From contig NZ_CP102602.1 in assembly GCF_024707485.1 (NCBI RefSeq), positions 744,001 through 808,000 on the forward strand: a stretch of DNA of 64,000 nucleotides, written 5' to 3'. Origin of the DNA: Thermococcus thermotolerans. GTDB lineage: Archaea; Methanobacteriota_B; Thermococci; Thermococcales; Thermococcaceae. Below, in pieces: positions 1-8,007 of this stretch; within the stretch, counting starts at the first letter, position 1; each line of letters begins with the position of its first letter. The position numbers and the translations under genes were made by a program. Below the pieces are notes generated by a model that was not told the DNA's origin, ran no database searches, and saw nothing but the letters and a program-made list of their open reading frames with translations.

Positions 1-68
1 GCTACGTGAAGAGGAAGTATAAGATACTGGACAGGTTCGATGAGGATAAGGACACCTATGTGATCTGA
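1..68 (+). CDS. mbxK: MbxK-like subunit, C-terminal end only
   Basis: Partial gene cut by the window edge. An open frame from base 3 encodes about 21 residues ending in a TGA at 66-68, rich in charged residues (ends DKDTYVI). It lies just before mbxL, whose ribosome binding site overlaps the stop. In Thermococcales the sulfane sulfur reductase operon runs J-K-L-N at its end, so by position this should be the NuoC-like subunit MbxK. Too little sequence remains to confirm this from motifs. Confidence 0.55.
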   Translation, partial: YVKRKYKILDRFDEDKDTYVI

Positions 69-78
69 GGTGAGGATA

Positions 79-1254
79 ATGGTTTCACAGAGCGAGCTTG
101 TTAAAGAGGCAAGAGAGAACGGGATGGAGCTGCTTCCAATAGACAAGGATACTTACGAGCTGTTCTTCGGACCGCAGCACATGGCAACCGAGAACTACAG
201 CATAATCCTCAAGATGGACGGCAACAGGGTCGTTAAGGCTATAGCAAACCCCGGCTTCCTCCACAGGGGGTTCGAGAAGCTGGCCGAGTACAGACCGTGG
301 TACACGAACATAGCCTTACTGCTTAGAGTCTGTGTTCCCGAGCCCGATGTCCCGGAGGTCATATACTCAATGGCCGTCGAGGAAATACTCGGCTGGGAAG
401 TCCCGGACAGAGCGCAGTGGATCAGGACAACCGTCCTTGAGATGGCGAGGGTCTCAGCGTACCTGTTCTGGACGATGGGTATGGCCTTCAAGCTCGGTGT
501 CTATACTGCAGGCCAGTGGGCTGCGGCATACCGTGAGAGGTTCATGGCGCTCTTCGAACAGCTCACCGGGGCCAGGGTCTACCACATTTACACAATCCCG
601 GGAGGTGTGAGGAGGGACATACCCAGCGACGCCTGGCTGAGGCGCCTCAGGGACACGGTGGAGTACATAAAGAGCAAGCTCCCCGACTTCGACGAGATAC
701 TCTTCGAGAACTACATAACCCACCGCAGGCTTGAAGGGATAGGCGTTATGGACAAGAAGTTTGCCCTTGACGAGGGCGTTACCGGGCCCAACCTCCGTGC
801 CACCGGAGTTCCCTACGATGTGAGGCGCGTTGACCCGTATCTCCTCTATCCGGAGCTTGACTTCGAGGTGCCCGTTCTGAGGGACGGGGATGCCCTCGCG
901 AGGGTCATGGTGAGGCGCTTTGAGATAGAGCAGGACCTCTACATTTTAGAGCAGCTACTCGACATGGGGCCGCCCAGCGGGCCATACAAGATCGAGGACC
1001 CGAGGCTCAAGAACCTGCCTAGGTTCAAGGTTCCGGCCGGAGATGCCTTTGCCCACGTCGAGAGCACCAAGGGAGACTTCGGCGCCTACGTCGTCAGCGA
1101 TGGAAAGAACAAGCCGTACAGGCTACAGCTCAGGGGGCCGAGCATATCCCACGGAATCAGAGTCATCGAGCAGCTCCTCGTCGGAGCGAGAATAGCCGAC
1201 GTGCCCGTGATACTCGTGAGCCTTGACAACTGCCCACCGGATATCGACAGGTGA
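79..1254 (+). CDS. mbxL: Membrane-bound sulfane sulfur reductase large subunit MbxL (NuoD / [NiFe]-hydrogenase large-subunit fold)
   Basis: Peripheral catalytic-arm subunit of the Mbx/MBS respiratory complex, which takes electrons from ferredoxin to polysulfide and pumps ions. The 391-residue protein has the NuoD/hydrogenase large-subunit fold (GPQH near the N-terminus, HRGFEK after it). The [NiFe] cysteine pairs are incomplete. The first motif reads RVCVPEPD, with one Cys near residue 85, and the C-terminal motif reads DNCPPDIDR, with one Cys near 385, so a canonical NiFe site cannot form. This matches what is known of MbxL as opposed to MbhL. I start it at the ATG at 79 because GAGGTGA lies just upstream; an in-frame GTG at 70 is less likely. 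It overlaps mbxN at its stop codon, implying translational coupling. Confidence 0.9.
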   Translation: MVSQSELVKEARENGMELLPIDKDTYELFFGPQHMATENYSIILKMDGNRVVKAIANPGFLHRGFEKLAEYRPWYTNIALLLRVCVPEPDVPEVIYSMAVEEILGWEVPDRAQWIRTTVLEMARVSAYLFWTMGMAFKLGVYTAGQWAAAYRERFMALFEQLTGARVYHIYTIPGGVRRDIPSDAWLRRLRDTVEYIKSKLPDFDEILFENYITHRRLEGIGVMDKKFALDEGVTGPNLRATGVPYDVRRVDPYLLYPELDFEVPVLRDGDALARVMVRRFEIEQDLYILEQLLDMGPPSGPYKIEDPRLKNLPRFKVPAGDAFAHVESTKGDFGAYVVSDGKNKPYRLQLRGPSISHGIRVIEQLLVGARIADVPVILVSLDNCPPDIDR

Positions 1255-1259
1255 TGGCC

Positions 1260-1976
1260 ATGGAGGTAGATTTTAAGGTCGCCCCGGAGAGCAAAATCAG
1301 GAAGAAGCCGTCATACATAAAGCCCTGGATGGGTCTAAAGTACCTCTTCAAGAAGCCGGTCACGATAAAGATACCCCAGGAGAAGACCCAGATTGCGAAA
1401 GAGTACCGTGGGCTTCACACCCTCGACTGGAAGAAGTGCGTCGGCTGTAACTTCTGCGGCCAGATATGCCCGGCGAGAGCCATAGAGATGACCTGGCTCG
1501 AAAAGGACGGCCAGATGGAGAAGAGGCCCCATCCCAAGATAGACTACGGAAGGTGCACCTACTGCCAGTTCTGTGTTGACGTGTGTCCCACCGGAGCCCT
1601 GGGCTTCATCGAGACATTCATGATAACCACCACCTGGCAGGAGGAGCAGCTTGAGATATTCGACTGGGTTCCCATACACCCGAACGAGTTCAGGAAGTAT
1701 CAGGATGAATACGGCGACTACCGCTTCCCGGTCGAGAAGATAGAGTTCAACAGGGAGACCAAGGAAGTTACCTACCACCTCAGGGACGGCACCGTGTTCA
1801 AGTTCAAGATACTCGGCTACGGCATAAGGCCGCCCAAGAAGCCAACCCCGGCCAAGCCCGCGGCAAAGCCCGCCGAGAAGAAGCCCGAGGAAAAAGCGAC
1901 CGCCAAGACCGCAGAAAAGCCTGCGGAGAAGAAGGAAGCCGAGCCCGCCGAAAAGACCGAGGAGAAGAAGGAGTGA
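1260..1976 (+). CDS. mbxN: Membrane-bound sulfane sulfur reductase ferredoxin-like subunit MbxN (NuoI-like)
   Basis: Electron-transfer subunit carrying two [4Fe-4S] clusters between ferredoxin and the complex core. Two classic cluster motifs are visible, CVGCNFCGQICP (about residues 60-71) and CTYCQFCVDVCP (about 99-110), each CxxCxxCxxxCP. The last 50 or so residues form a low-complexity Lys/Pro/Ala/Glu tail, as seen in thermococcal homologues. In-frame starts exist at 1251 (GTG), 1254 and 1260 (ATG). I prefer 1260 because GGTGAT at 1250-1255 then serves as ribosome binding site. It is the last gene of the mbx operon and a T-rich tract follows. Confidence 0.9.
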   Translation: MEVDFKVAPESKIRKKPSYIKPWMGLKYLFKKPVTIKIPQEKTQIAKEYRGLHTLDWKKCVGCNFCGQICPARAIEMTWLEKDGQMEKRPHPKIDYGRCTYCQFCVDVCPTGALGFIETFMITTTWQEEQLEIFDWVPIHPNEFRKYQDEYGDYRFPVEKIEFNRETKEVTYHLRDGTVFKFKILGYGIRPPKKPTPAKPAAKPAEKKPEEKATAKTAEKPAEKKEAEPAEKTEEKKE

Positions 1977-1983
1977 TTCCATC

Positions 1984-1993
1984 TTTTTTCCTT
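1984..1993 (+). terminator. T-rich terminator after mbxN
   Basis: A run of six T followed by CCTTCTT lies 8 bases after the mbxN stop, with no hairpin. Oligo-T tracts are the usual intrinsic terminators of Thermococcales. Confidence 0.45.
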
Positions 1994-2045
1994 CTTAATC
2001 GTAAACTTTTTCAGGAATTCGGGTTTTATATGATTGGTGGTCTCC

Positions 2046-2645
2046 GTGGGTGTGGACATAAGGAGTGAGAGGACCTTAGGCCTCATAGGGTCGATACTCG
2101 TTCTCGTCGGAGGGTTTACAGGAGTCGTCCCGTACGTCGGAGTATTCACAGGGACGATATCACTCGTGGGTGCGATACTTATCCTTGTCGCCCTGAAGGG
2201 GATAGGCGACAAGATGGGGGACGACAGACCGTTCAAATACTATCTCTACTCAATCATAGTCGCCTTTGCGGGCTCAATAATAGCCGCCATACTCATCGTT
2301 ATTGGCATATTCTCACTATCCAACGCAGCCATGATTGGAATGAGACCCTTTGAACACCCGCTGAGCTTCTTCGGGGCAGGAGTCCTCATCGTCGGCTTCG
2401 TGGCGTTCGTGGCGGTGTTGCTAATAGGGGTATACTTTGCAAAGCAGGCATGGCAGGCAATGTACGAGATAACTGGAGTCGATGCATTTGAAAGCACCGC
2501 CAAGTGGCTCTGGTGGGGCGCGCTGACCGCCATAATCCTCGTCGGATTCATCCTGCTTCTCGTGGCGGCTATCTATCAGATAATTGCCTTCGCAAACCTC
2601 CCAGAGGAACTCGAAGCCGGGCCCTCGACCGCTCCGGTCGTGTAA
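2046..2645 (+). CDS. DUF996 family membrane protein
   Basis: Unknown function. About 199 residues with four or five predicted membrane helices: two N-terminal hydrophobic hairpins separated by the polar loop LKGIGDKMGDDRPFKYYLY, a central helix, and a C-terminal helix ending IIAFANLPEEL. The LKGIGD and NLPEEL motifs are shared with the next gene and, more weakly, with the protein at 42405-42929, so these are paralogues of the archaeal DUF996 family. Start is uncertain: GTG at 2046 has GGTGGT upstream and aligns with the neighbour's start, but TTG 2034 and GTG 2052 are also in frame. A TATA-like TTTTATAT lies at 2024-2031. Confidence 0.8.
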   Translation: MGVDIRSERTLGLIGSILVLVGGFTGVVPYVGVFTGTISLVGAILILVALKGIGDKMGDDRPFKYYLYSIIVAFAGSIIAAILIVIGIFSLSNAAMIGMRPFEHPLSFFGAGVLIVGFVAFVAVLLIGVYFAKQAWQAMYEITGVDAFESTAKWLWWGALTAIILVGFILLLVAAIYQIIAFANLPEELEAGPSTAPVV

Positions 2646-2712
2646 TATTTCATTTTCTCACTCTTCTGGGTAAAGGTTTTAAGCTCAATGTTGATTTTTA
2701 TATGGTGATCCG

Positions 2713-3285
2713 ATGGGTGCTGTCAATGTTAGAAGTGAAAAGAGCATGGGCCTGTGGGGAGCTATCCTCACCCTAGTTGGCAGCTTTATACCGTATATCG
2801 GCGGTGTAGTGTCGCTGATCGGCTTCATCCTGATACTGCTGGCACTCAAGGGCATAGGTGATGCCGTGAACGACGAGAGGCCCTTCAAGAACTACCTCTA
2901 CGGCATAATCTTTGCCATCGGTGGCCTGATAGTCCTCATAGCTCTACTGCTCGGAACTTTCGCCATAGTTCCAGCGGGATGGCGCCTCAGCGAATCGGCC
3001 GGGATAGGTCTGGCAATCACCTTCTTCATACTGTTCGTGGCCCTGATAGTCGGGGCCGCCTACTTCCAGAAGAGGGCATGGCTCGCGATGTACGAGATAA
3101 CCGGCACCAAGGAGTTCAGAGACGCAGCCACGTGGGTGTGGTGGGGTGCGCTGACTGCCATAATCCTCGTCGGATTCATTCTGCTCCTGATCGCGCGCAT
3201 CTTCGTCATAATAGCATTCAACAACATGCCCGAAGAACTCGGAGAAGAACCCGAACCAGCGCCGGTGGAAGAGGTCATCTGGTGA
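2713..3285 (+). CDS. DUF996 family membrane protein, tandem paralogue
   Basis: Unknown function. 190 residues with four or five predicted membrane helices. It is closely related to the preceding gene: shared VRSEK...GLxGxILxLVG start, LKGIGD, ERPFKNYLYGII, WLAMYEITG, WWGALTAIILVGFILLL and NNMPEEL. The pair looks like a tandem duplication. The start ATG at 2713 has GGTGATC upstream. The acidic C-terminal tail (GEEPEPAPVEE) probably lies in the cytoplasm. Confidence 0.82.
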   Translation: MGAVNVRSEKSMGLWGAILTLVGSFIPYIGGVVSLIGFILILLALKGIGDAVNDERPFKNYLYGIIFAIGGLIVLIALLLGTFAIVPAGWRLSESAGIGLAITFFILFVALIVGAAYFQKRAWLAMYEITGTKEFRDAATWVWWGALTAIILVGFILLLIARIFVIIAFNNMPEELGEEPEPAPVEEVIW

Positions 3286-3317
3286 GCCCCTTTATTTTTA
3301 TGCAAAAATAGGAGGGT

Positions 3318-4619
3318 TCAGAGGAGCCTGTCGAGGATTATGGCCGTAAGCGCTCCAACAGCCATGCCGGACTCAAGGATGCTGGCGATAACCTTCGGAA
3401 ATACTGCCAGGAACTCCGCAGGAAGTTGAGGCGCGCCGAGACCTGCTATCAGAGAGGTGGCTAGTATCAGGGTGTTCCTGTCGCTGAACTCTACCTTTTC
3501 CTTTATCAGCCTCAAGCCGGTGACGCTGATCATTCCGTACAGGGCCAATGTCAGACCCCCGAGAACCGGCGCCGGCATCGAGGCAAGGATTCCGGCGAAT
3601 TTGGGAATCAGCGAGAGCAGTATGAGGATAACCGCCCCTATCTGCACCACGTACCTGCTGCCGACCTTGGTCAGCGCAACAACGCCTATGTTCTCGGAAT
3701 AGCTCGTCGTCCCGCACGCTCCGAGGAGACCGGCTATTGAACAGGCTAAACCCTCACTGCCGATGCCCCTCGCTATCCGCTTCTCGTTTATCTCGGAGTT
3801 GGTTACGGCCGCTATCGCGTGGTAGTCGCCGACGCTCTCTATTATGCTCACCATGAAGGCAAAGAGGAGGAGAACCACCGCGGTGGTGTTGAATATCGGC
3901 TCGTCCCACGGAAAGAGCGTGGGAAGGCTTACCGCGGGCAGGGTTTTTACCAGCCCGAAGTCCACCAGTCCCAGAGGGACGCTGACGAGGTAGCCCACGA
4001 GCGCGCCGACCACAACGGGCATGGCCCTCAGACTCCCCCCGGCCTTAAGGGCGACCATGACGGTCGTGAGGAAAGTTACAGCCGCCACCAGGGTGGCCTT
4101 GACAACCGTTCCGCCGGAGGGGTCGGCGTAGAAATTGAAGAAGTTCTTTACCGCAACATCTGCTAGACTGAAGCCGATGAGGGTTATCGTGACACCGGTG
4201 ACCAGCGGTGTGAAGAGATTCCTGACCTTCCCGATTATCCCAAGCCAGCCTATTGCGGCCTCGATTAGGCCGCCGACTATCAATGCCCCTTGCACCGCGG
4301 CCATTCCCAGGGAAGAGCCTATGGCTATCAGCCCGGGAATAAAGGCGAAGCTCGATCCCTGCACTATCGGATAGCGGGAGCCTATCGTCGTCTGGAGCAG
4401 AGTTGCGATGCCCATCGCCAGCAGAACTGCCTGTATCATGAGGGCAACCTCGGAGCCGCTCAGACCAACGGCACCGCCGACGACCAGGGGCACGGTGACG
4501 GTGGCACCGAACATCGCGAGAACATGCTGAAGGCCAAAAACCAAAGCCTTTGAAGGTTCAACTTTATCCTCGATTCCAACCTTAAGTACCGGTCCTTTCG
4601 TGGTTTCAAGGGTTTCCAT
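3318..4619 (-). CDS. uraA: NCS2-family nucleobase permease, uracil permease-like
   Basis: Predicted inner-membrane nucleobase:cation symporter of 433 residues with about 12-14 membrane segments. Family signatures are visible: GLQHVLAMFG near residue 28, QGSSFAFIPG in the third helix region, SIIESVGDYHA with the conserved Glu in TM8, and TTSYSENIGVVALTKVGSRYV in TM10, the pattern of UraA/PyrP-type uracil transporters. Substrate is inferred from these signatures; xanthine or another purine cannot be excluded. It is monocistronic and convergent with the DUF996 pair upstream in coordinates. Confidence 0.82.
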   Translation of the reverse strand: METLETTKGPVLKVGIEDKVEPSKALVFGLQHVLAMFGATVTVPLVVGGAVGLSGSEVALMIQAVLLAMGIATLLQTTIGSRYPIVQGSSFAFIPGLIAIGSSLGMAAVQGALIVGGLIEAAIGWLGIIGKVRNLFTPLVTGVTITLIGFSLADVAVKNFFNFYADPSGGTVVKATLVAAVTFLTTVMVALKAGGSLRAMPVVVGALVGYLVSVPLGLVDFGLVKTLPAVSLPTLFPWDEPIFNTTAVVLLLFAFMVSIIESVGDYHAIAAVTNSEINEKRIARGIGSEGLACSIAGLLGACGTTSYSENIGVVALTKVGSRYVVQIGAVILILLSLIPKFAGILASMPAPVLGGLTLALYGMISVTGLRLIKEKVEFSDRNTLILATSLIAGLGAPQLPAEFLAVFPKVIASILESGMAVGALTAIILDRLL

Positions 4620-4695
4620 TGAAGCCCGCTCAACCTGTGTAAAAGTTTGTTTAAAAAGATTTCGGGAGCTGAAAAAATAAACAGAAAAATGTCAA

Positions 4696-6039
4696 TCACC
4701 AGCCCTGAACCTTCGTCAGAACCTCGTCCGGGACCCTGCCCTCCTCCACGTCTGCTATGGCCTTCTCCAGCCTGTCGAGACCCTCGTCAAGGAGCTCCTC
4801 CTCTATCGTGAGGGGCGGCTGAATCCTCAGCACGTTGCCCTGGAGGAAGGCAAGCACAAGGCCGAGCTCGTAGGCGCGCCAGACGACCTTTCTGGCCTCC
4901 TCGTAGGCCCTCTCCTTTGTCTCCCTGTTCTTCACGAGGTCAACGCCGAGCATCAGGCCGAGGCCGCGGACGTCGCCTATGAGCTCGTGCTCCTCCTTCA
5001 TCTTCTCCAGCCTCTTTTTAGTGTGTTTTCCGAGCTTCTCCGCCCTCCTAAGGAGGTCCTTCTCCTCTATCTCCTCGATGACGGCCAAAGCCGCCCTGCT
5101 CGCCAACGGATTGCCGCTCAGTGTAAATGTATGGCCCAGGGACGGCAGGGAATCGAGGATCTCTCCCCGGCCGATTATCGCGCTTATCGGCAGTCCACCT
5201 CCGAGGGGCTTTGCGAGGGTTATTATGTCTGGCTTGACCCCGAAGTGCTCTATTGCGAACCATTTGCCGGTTCTCCCCATTCCGCTCTGAACCTCGTCCA
5301 CAGCCAGGAGGATGCCGTGTTCATCGAGGATTTTCTTCACCTTTTTGAAGTATCCATCCGGTGGGACGACCATTCCAGCATCGCCCTGTATCGGCTCGGC
5401 AAAGAGTGCGGCGGTTCCCTCCGCGTAAACCTCCCCTTCGAACTTTTCCTTGATGTAGGAGACGCACTCCATTTTGCAGGTCTTCGGCTCCTTCCCGAAG
5501 GGACAGCGGTAGCAGTTGGGATAGGGAATGTAGTGAACGTCGCTCAGCTCCCCCACTACCGAGCGAACCTCAAAGTCGAGTCCGGTTATGCTCATGGCAC
5601 CGTAGGTTGCCCCGTAGTAGCTCCTGAGGTAGCTCAAAATCGTCCTCCTGCCTGTGTAAGCCCTCGCGAACTTTATTGCACCGTCGTTGGCATCGCTCCC
5701 CGTCATTCCGAAGCTGACCTTTGGACTTTCAATCGGCGCTATCTCGGCGAGCTTCTCGGCCAGGAGGAGAGGCTCAACAGGGAAGCCGTAGATGAACGTG
5801 AAGTGGATCAGCCTTTCCGCCTGGTCTTTTATTGCTTGGACAATACGGGGGTTGTTGTGGCCAACGTTCTGCACCGCCGCATCGCTCAGGAAGTCTATGT
5901 ACTCCCTGCCCTCGATGTCCCAGACGAGGGCGTTCCGGGCTTTCACTCCCACTATCGGGGCATAGGTAACGCGTGCCGACCTTGGGAAAACCCGTGAATA
6001 GCGCTCCACGACTTCCTCCTTGTTTTTGGGATACCCCAT
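4696..6039 (-). CDS. Class III PLP-dependent aminotransferase or amino-acid racemase
   Basis: 447-residue fold-type I PLP enzyme. The PLP lysine is K277 in TLAKPLGGG, and D248 in [15 protein letters not shown] contacts the cofactor ring nitrogen. Thermococcales members of this family include broad-specificity amino-acid racemases, an alanine/serine racemase and ornithine aminotransferase, and sequence inspection alone does not separate them. A cysteine cluster C176-x2-C179-x8-C188-x3-C192 lies mid-protein and could hold a metal or disulfides. An Lrp/AsnC regulator is divergently transcribed next door, which suggests amino-acid control. The start has GGTGAGAGC upstream. Confidence 0.8.
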   Translation of the reverse strand: MGYPKNKEEVVERYSRVFPRSARVTYAPIVGVKARNALVWDIEGREYIDFLSDAAVQNVGHNNPRIVQAIKDQAERLIHFTFIYGFPVEPLLLAEKLAEIAPIESPKVSFGMTGSDANDGAIKFARAYTGRRTILSYLRSYYGATYGAMSITGLDFEVRSVVGELSDVHYIPYPNCYRCPFGKEPKTCKMECVSYIKEKFEGEVYAEGTAALFAEPIQGDAGMVVPPDGYFKKVKKILDEHGILLAVDEVQSGMGRTGKWFAIEHFGVKPDIITLAKPLGGGLPISAIIGRGEILDSLPSLGHTFTLSGNPLASRAALAVIEEIEEKDLLRRAEKLGKHTKKRLEKMKEEHELIGDVRGLGLMLGVDLVKNRETKERAYEEARKVVWRAYELGLVLAFLQGNVLRIQPPLTIEEELLDEGLDRLEKAIADVEEGRVPDEVLTKVQGW

Positions 6040-6078
6040 GCTCTCACCGTACTGCTATACGCATTTGAAATTAATAGC

Positions 6079-6102
6079 AATTTCGCCTAGATTTTGCGAA
6101 TT
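6079..6102. promoter_or_regulatory. Inverted repeat upstream of the Lrp-type regulator gene
   Basis: AATTTCGC (6079-6086) and GCGAATT (6096-6102) form a near-perfect inverted repeat between the divergent aminotransferase and Lrp/AsnC genes. It lies just upstream of the regulator's TATA-like ATATTTAAAA at 6111-6120. It is a plausible autoregulatory or shared operator; no binding data are implied. Confidence 0.4.
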
Positions 6103-6156
6103 CCGTGGAAATATTTAAAAAGATAACATAAGATTGGCAAAAATAGGTGGGAAATA

Positions 6157-6618
6157 ATGCGAAGTAATGGACATCTTGACGAGCTGGACAGGATGATACT
6201 CCACATCCTCCAGGAGGACGGAAGGGCCAGCTACTCGGAGATAGCCAGACGTCTAAAGGTTCCGGAATCAACGGTCAGGCTCCGTGTGAAGAAGCTGATG
6301 GAGCGGGGCGTCATCAGGAAGTTTTCAGCCCTCATAAACCCCTTCAAGGCAGGCTACTCGATCGTTGCTTTCATAGCCGTTGATGTCGAGCCAAGCAGGG
6401 TGAAGAAAGCGGCCGAAGAGCTCAGCAAGCTGCCGGAGGTGGACGTCCTAGGCATAGCAACCGGGGCACACGACATACTCATGCAGGTAACAGTTAAGGA
6501 CCTCCAGGAGCTGGAGAGCTTCCTCATTGAGAAGCTCGGAAGAATAGAGGGAATAAGGAGCACGGAGACGTCTATCCTGACGAGCGTGCGGAAGTGGGGC
6601 TACGCGAGGGTGTTCTAA
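6157..6618 (+). CDS. Lrp/AsnC family transcriptional regulator
   Basis: 153 residues. The N-terminal winged helix-turn-helix (about residues 5-55: LDELDRMILHILQEDGRASYSEIARRL and the VPESTVRLRVKKL recognition region) is followed by an alpha/beta RAM-like ligand-binding domain (about 65-145). Lrp-family proteins bind DNA as octamers and sense amino acids. Divergent placement from the aminotransferase/racemase gene suggests that gene as target. Start ATG 6157 has GGTGGGA upstream. Its stop overlaps the convergent M24 gene by 4 bases. Confidence 0.88.
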   Translation: MRSNGHLDELDRMILHILQEDGRASYSEIARRLKVPESTVRLRVKKLMERGVIRKFSALINPFKAGYSIVAFIAVDVEPSRVKKAAEELSKLPEVDVLGIATGAHDILMQVTVKDLQELESFLIEKLGRIEGIRSTETSILTSVRKWGYARVF

Positions 6619-7691
6619 GTGACTTTCTCAAGTCCCGCTTTTTTGACGATGTAGGTGTCTTCGTGCTTTATCGCACCCTCCGGAATCATGAGGGGCGGGT
6701 GTATTATCGTCAGAACCATGTTCTCCTGAACCTTCGTGGTCCTCTGGGGAACGACTATTGTGGTTATTGGCGGCTCCTCGATGAGAAGGCCGACACCGTG
6801 GGTGTAGCCGGCTAGATAGGAGTCGGCGAATCCCTTTTCCCTGAAGAACTCCGCGAGCTTCTTCTCGACGGCGCTCAGCGGGACTCCAACCCTGGTTTCC
6901 TCAAGCGCAATCCTGTAGGCCTCTTCCTTGACCTCAATGGCCCTTCTGACCCTTTGCCCCGGCTCTCCGACGATGAAGGTTCTCGCCATGTTGGCATAAT
7001 AGTGATTCCAGTCCGCTCCAATGACGACGGTAACGACCCCGTTCTCCGGAACCTTCAGGTCGCGGAACGGTTCGGCATGGGCTCTGGGCGTCACAGAAAC
7101 GTAGACCTTGGGATCCTCGCTTCCGTTGAGCATGAGCTCCCTGACCACCTCCGCCGCTATCTCAAGCTCGCTGAGGCCGGGCTTTATAATCTCCTCGGCG
7201 ACCTTCATTCCCTTAACGGCTATATCTCCCGCCTTTCTGATGTTGTCCAGCTCCCACTCGTCCTTTATCATTCTAAGGCCCATTGTGAGATCAAGGATGT
7301 CAACTATCTCCACGGTGGGGTTAAGGCGCTCGAATATTTTGAGGAATATCAGGTAAGCGTCGCGCTCTATGCCGAACTCAAGGCCTACTCTCGTCATTCC
7401 GTTCCCGTGTATCCACGTTACTATGCCCGCCATGAGGTCCTCAACGCGCTGGAACTCCACGACGTTTTCGATCCAGCTCTTTTCCCGGAAAAGCTCCGCT
7501 TCACCTTTGACGACGTAAACCACTGGCTCACCTTCGGCGGAAATTAGGAGGCTCGGCCTGAGCCACTTGGTTCCGGTGAAGTATATGAAGCTGGAGAGGG
7601 TCCTTACGACGGCCCCGTCTATCTCGTTCTCCCTGAGGAGCTCCTGAAAGCGCTCCACCCGTTTTCGAAATACCTTGGGGTCACCCCTCAT
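6615..7691 (-). CDS. M24 (creatinase/prolidase-fold) protein with degenerate metal site
   Basis: 358 residues with the two-domain Xaa-Pro dipeptidase architecture (N-terminal creatinase-like domain 1-130, pita-bread domain 135-358). Against prolidase the expected dinuclear metal ligands are largely lost. The first Asp position is V223, the second is N234 (ANMART where SDITRT is usual), and the third-ligand His is kept (H298 in YTHGVG). The TIEPG glutamate is replaced (TIIHPP, about 330-331), and only the last Glu (E344, HEDT) remains. It may therefore be a metal-free hydrolase, like creatinase, or a non-enzymatic binding protein. It is the third gene of an operon with the cupin and DUF438 genes, under an ATGAC-N4-GTCAT operator. 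The start has GGTGTGAAAG upstream. Confidence 0.75.
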   Translation of the reverse strand: MRGDPKVFRKRVERFQELLRENEIDGAVVRTLSSFIYFTGTKWLRPSLLISAEGEPVVYVVKGEAELFREKSWIENVVEFQRVEDLMAGIVTWIHGNGMTRVGLEFGIERDAYLIFLKIFERLNPTVEIVDILDLTMGLRMIKDEWELDNIRKAGDIAVKGMKVAEEIIKPGLSELEIAAEVVRELMLNGSEDPKVYVSVTPRAHAEPFRDLKVPENGVVTVVIGADWNHYYANMARTFIVGEPGQRVRRAIEVKEEAYRIALEETRVGVPLSAVEKKLAEFFREKGFADSYLAGYTHGVGLLIEEPPITTIVVPQRTTKVQENMVLTIIHPPLMIPEGAIKHEDTYIVKKAGLEKVT

Positions 7692-7694
7692 CTT

Positions 7695-8006
7695 TCACAC
7701 CACCTTGATAACGAGGAATGCCATGTCGAGGCTCCCCCCGTTGGAGACCGCGTGTGGCACTTCCTTCGGTAGGTATACGGCGGTTCCCTTCTTAACCTCT
7801 GCCCTTTCGTCGCCGACCTCCACGATGCCCCTGCCCTTGAGGACATAGATGAACGCATCAACTGGTGTTGTGTGTCTCTTCAGGCTCTCCCCGGGCTTCA
7901 GGGTTATGTAAAATATCTGGGCGCTTTCCTCGTCCATCAGCTTTCTCACGTCCACCCCGTGAGGATTATCAACCCTCTCGGCCTCTTCAACCCCAACGAC
8001 CTTCAT
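7695..8006 (-). CDS. Small cupin-domain protein
   Basis: 103-residue single-domain cupin (beta-barrel). Motif 1 reads PGESLKRHTTPVDAFIYVLKGRG and motif 2 LPKEVPHAVSN. Candidate metal ligands are H in KRHT and H in VPHAV, while the second His of motif 1 is replaced by Asp. It probably binds a divalent metal or a small ligand. I start at ATG 8006, which has GGAGGGACTG upstream, rather than at an in-frame start further out. It lies one base after the DUF438 gene stop and three bases before the M24 gene, so the three are an operon. Confidence 0.8.
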   Translation of the reverse strand: MKVVGVEEAERVDNPHGVDVRKLMDEESAQIFYITLKPGESLKRHTTPVDAFIYVLKGRGIVEVGDERAEVKKGTAVYLPKEVPHAVSNGGSLDMAFLVIKVV

Positions 8007-8007
8007 C

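Noticed and set aside
4987-5997. Long open frame antisense to the class III aminotransferase gene
   Set aside because: Codon use is the mirror of a clearly conserved PLP enzyme on the other strand; no ribosome binding site or recognisable motif.
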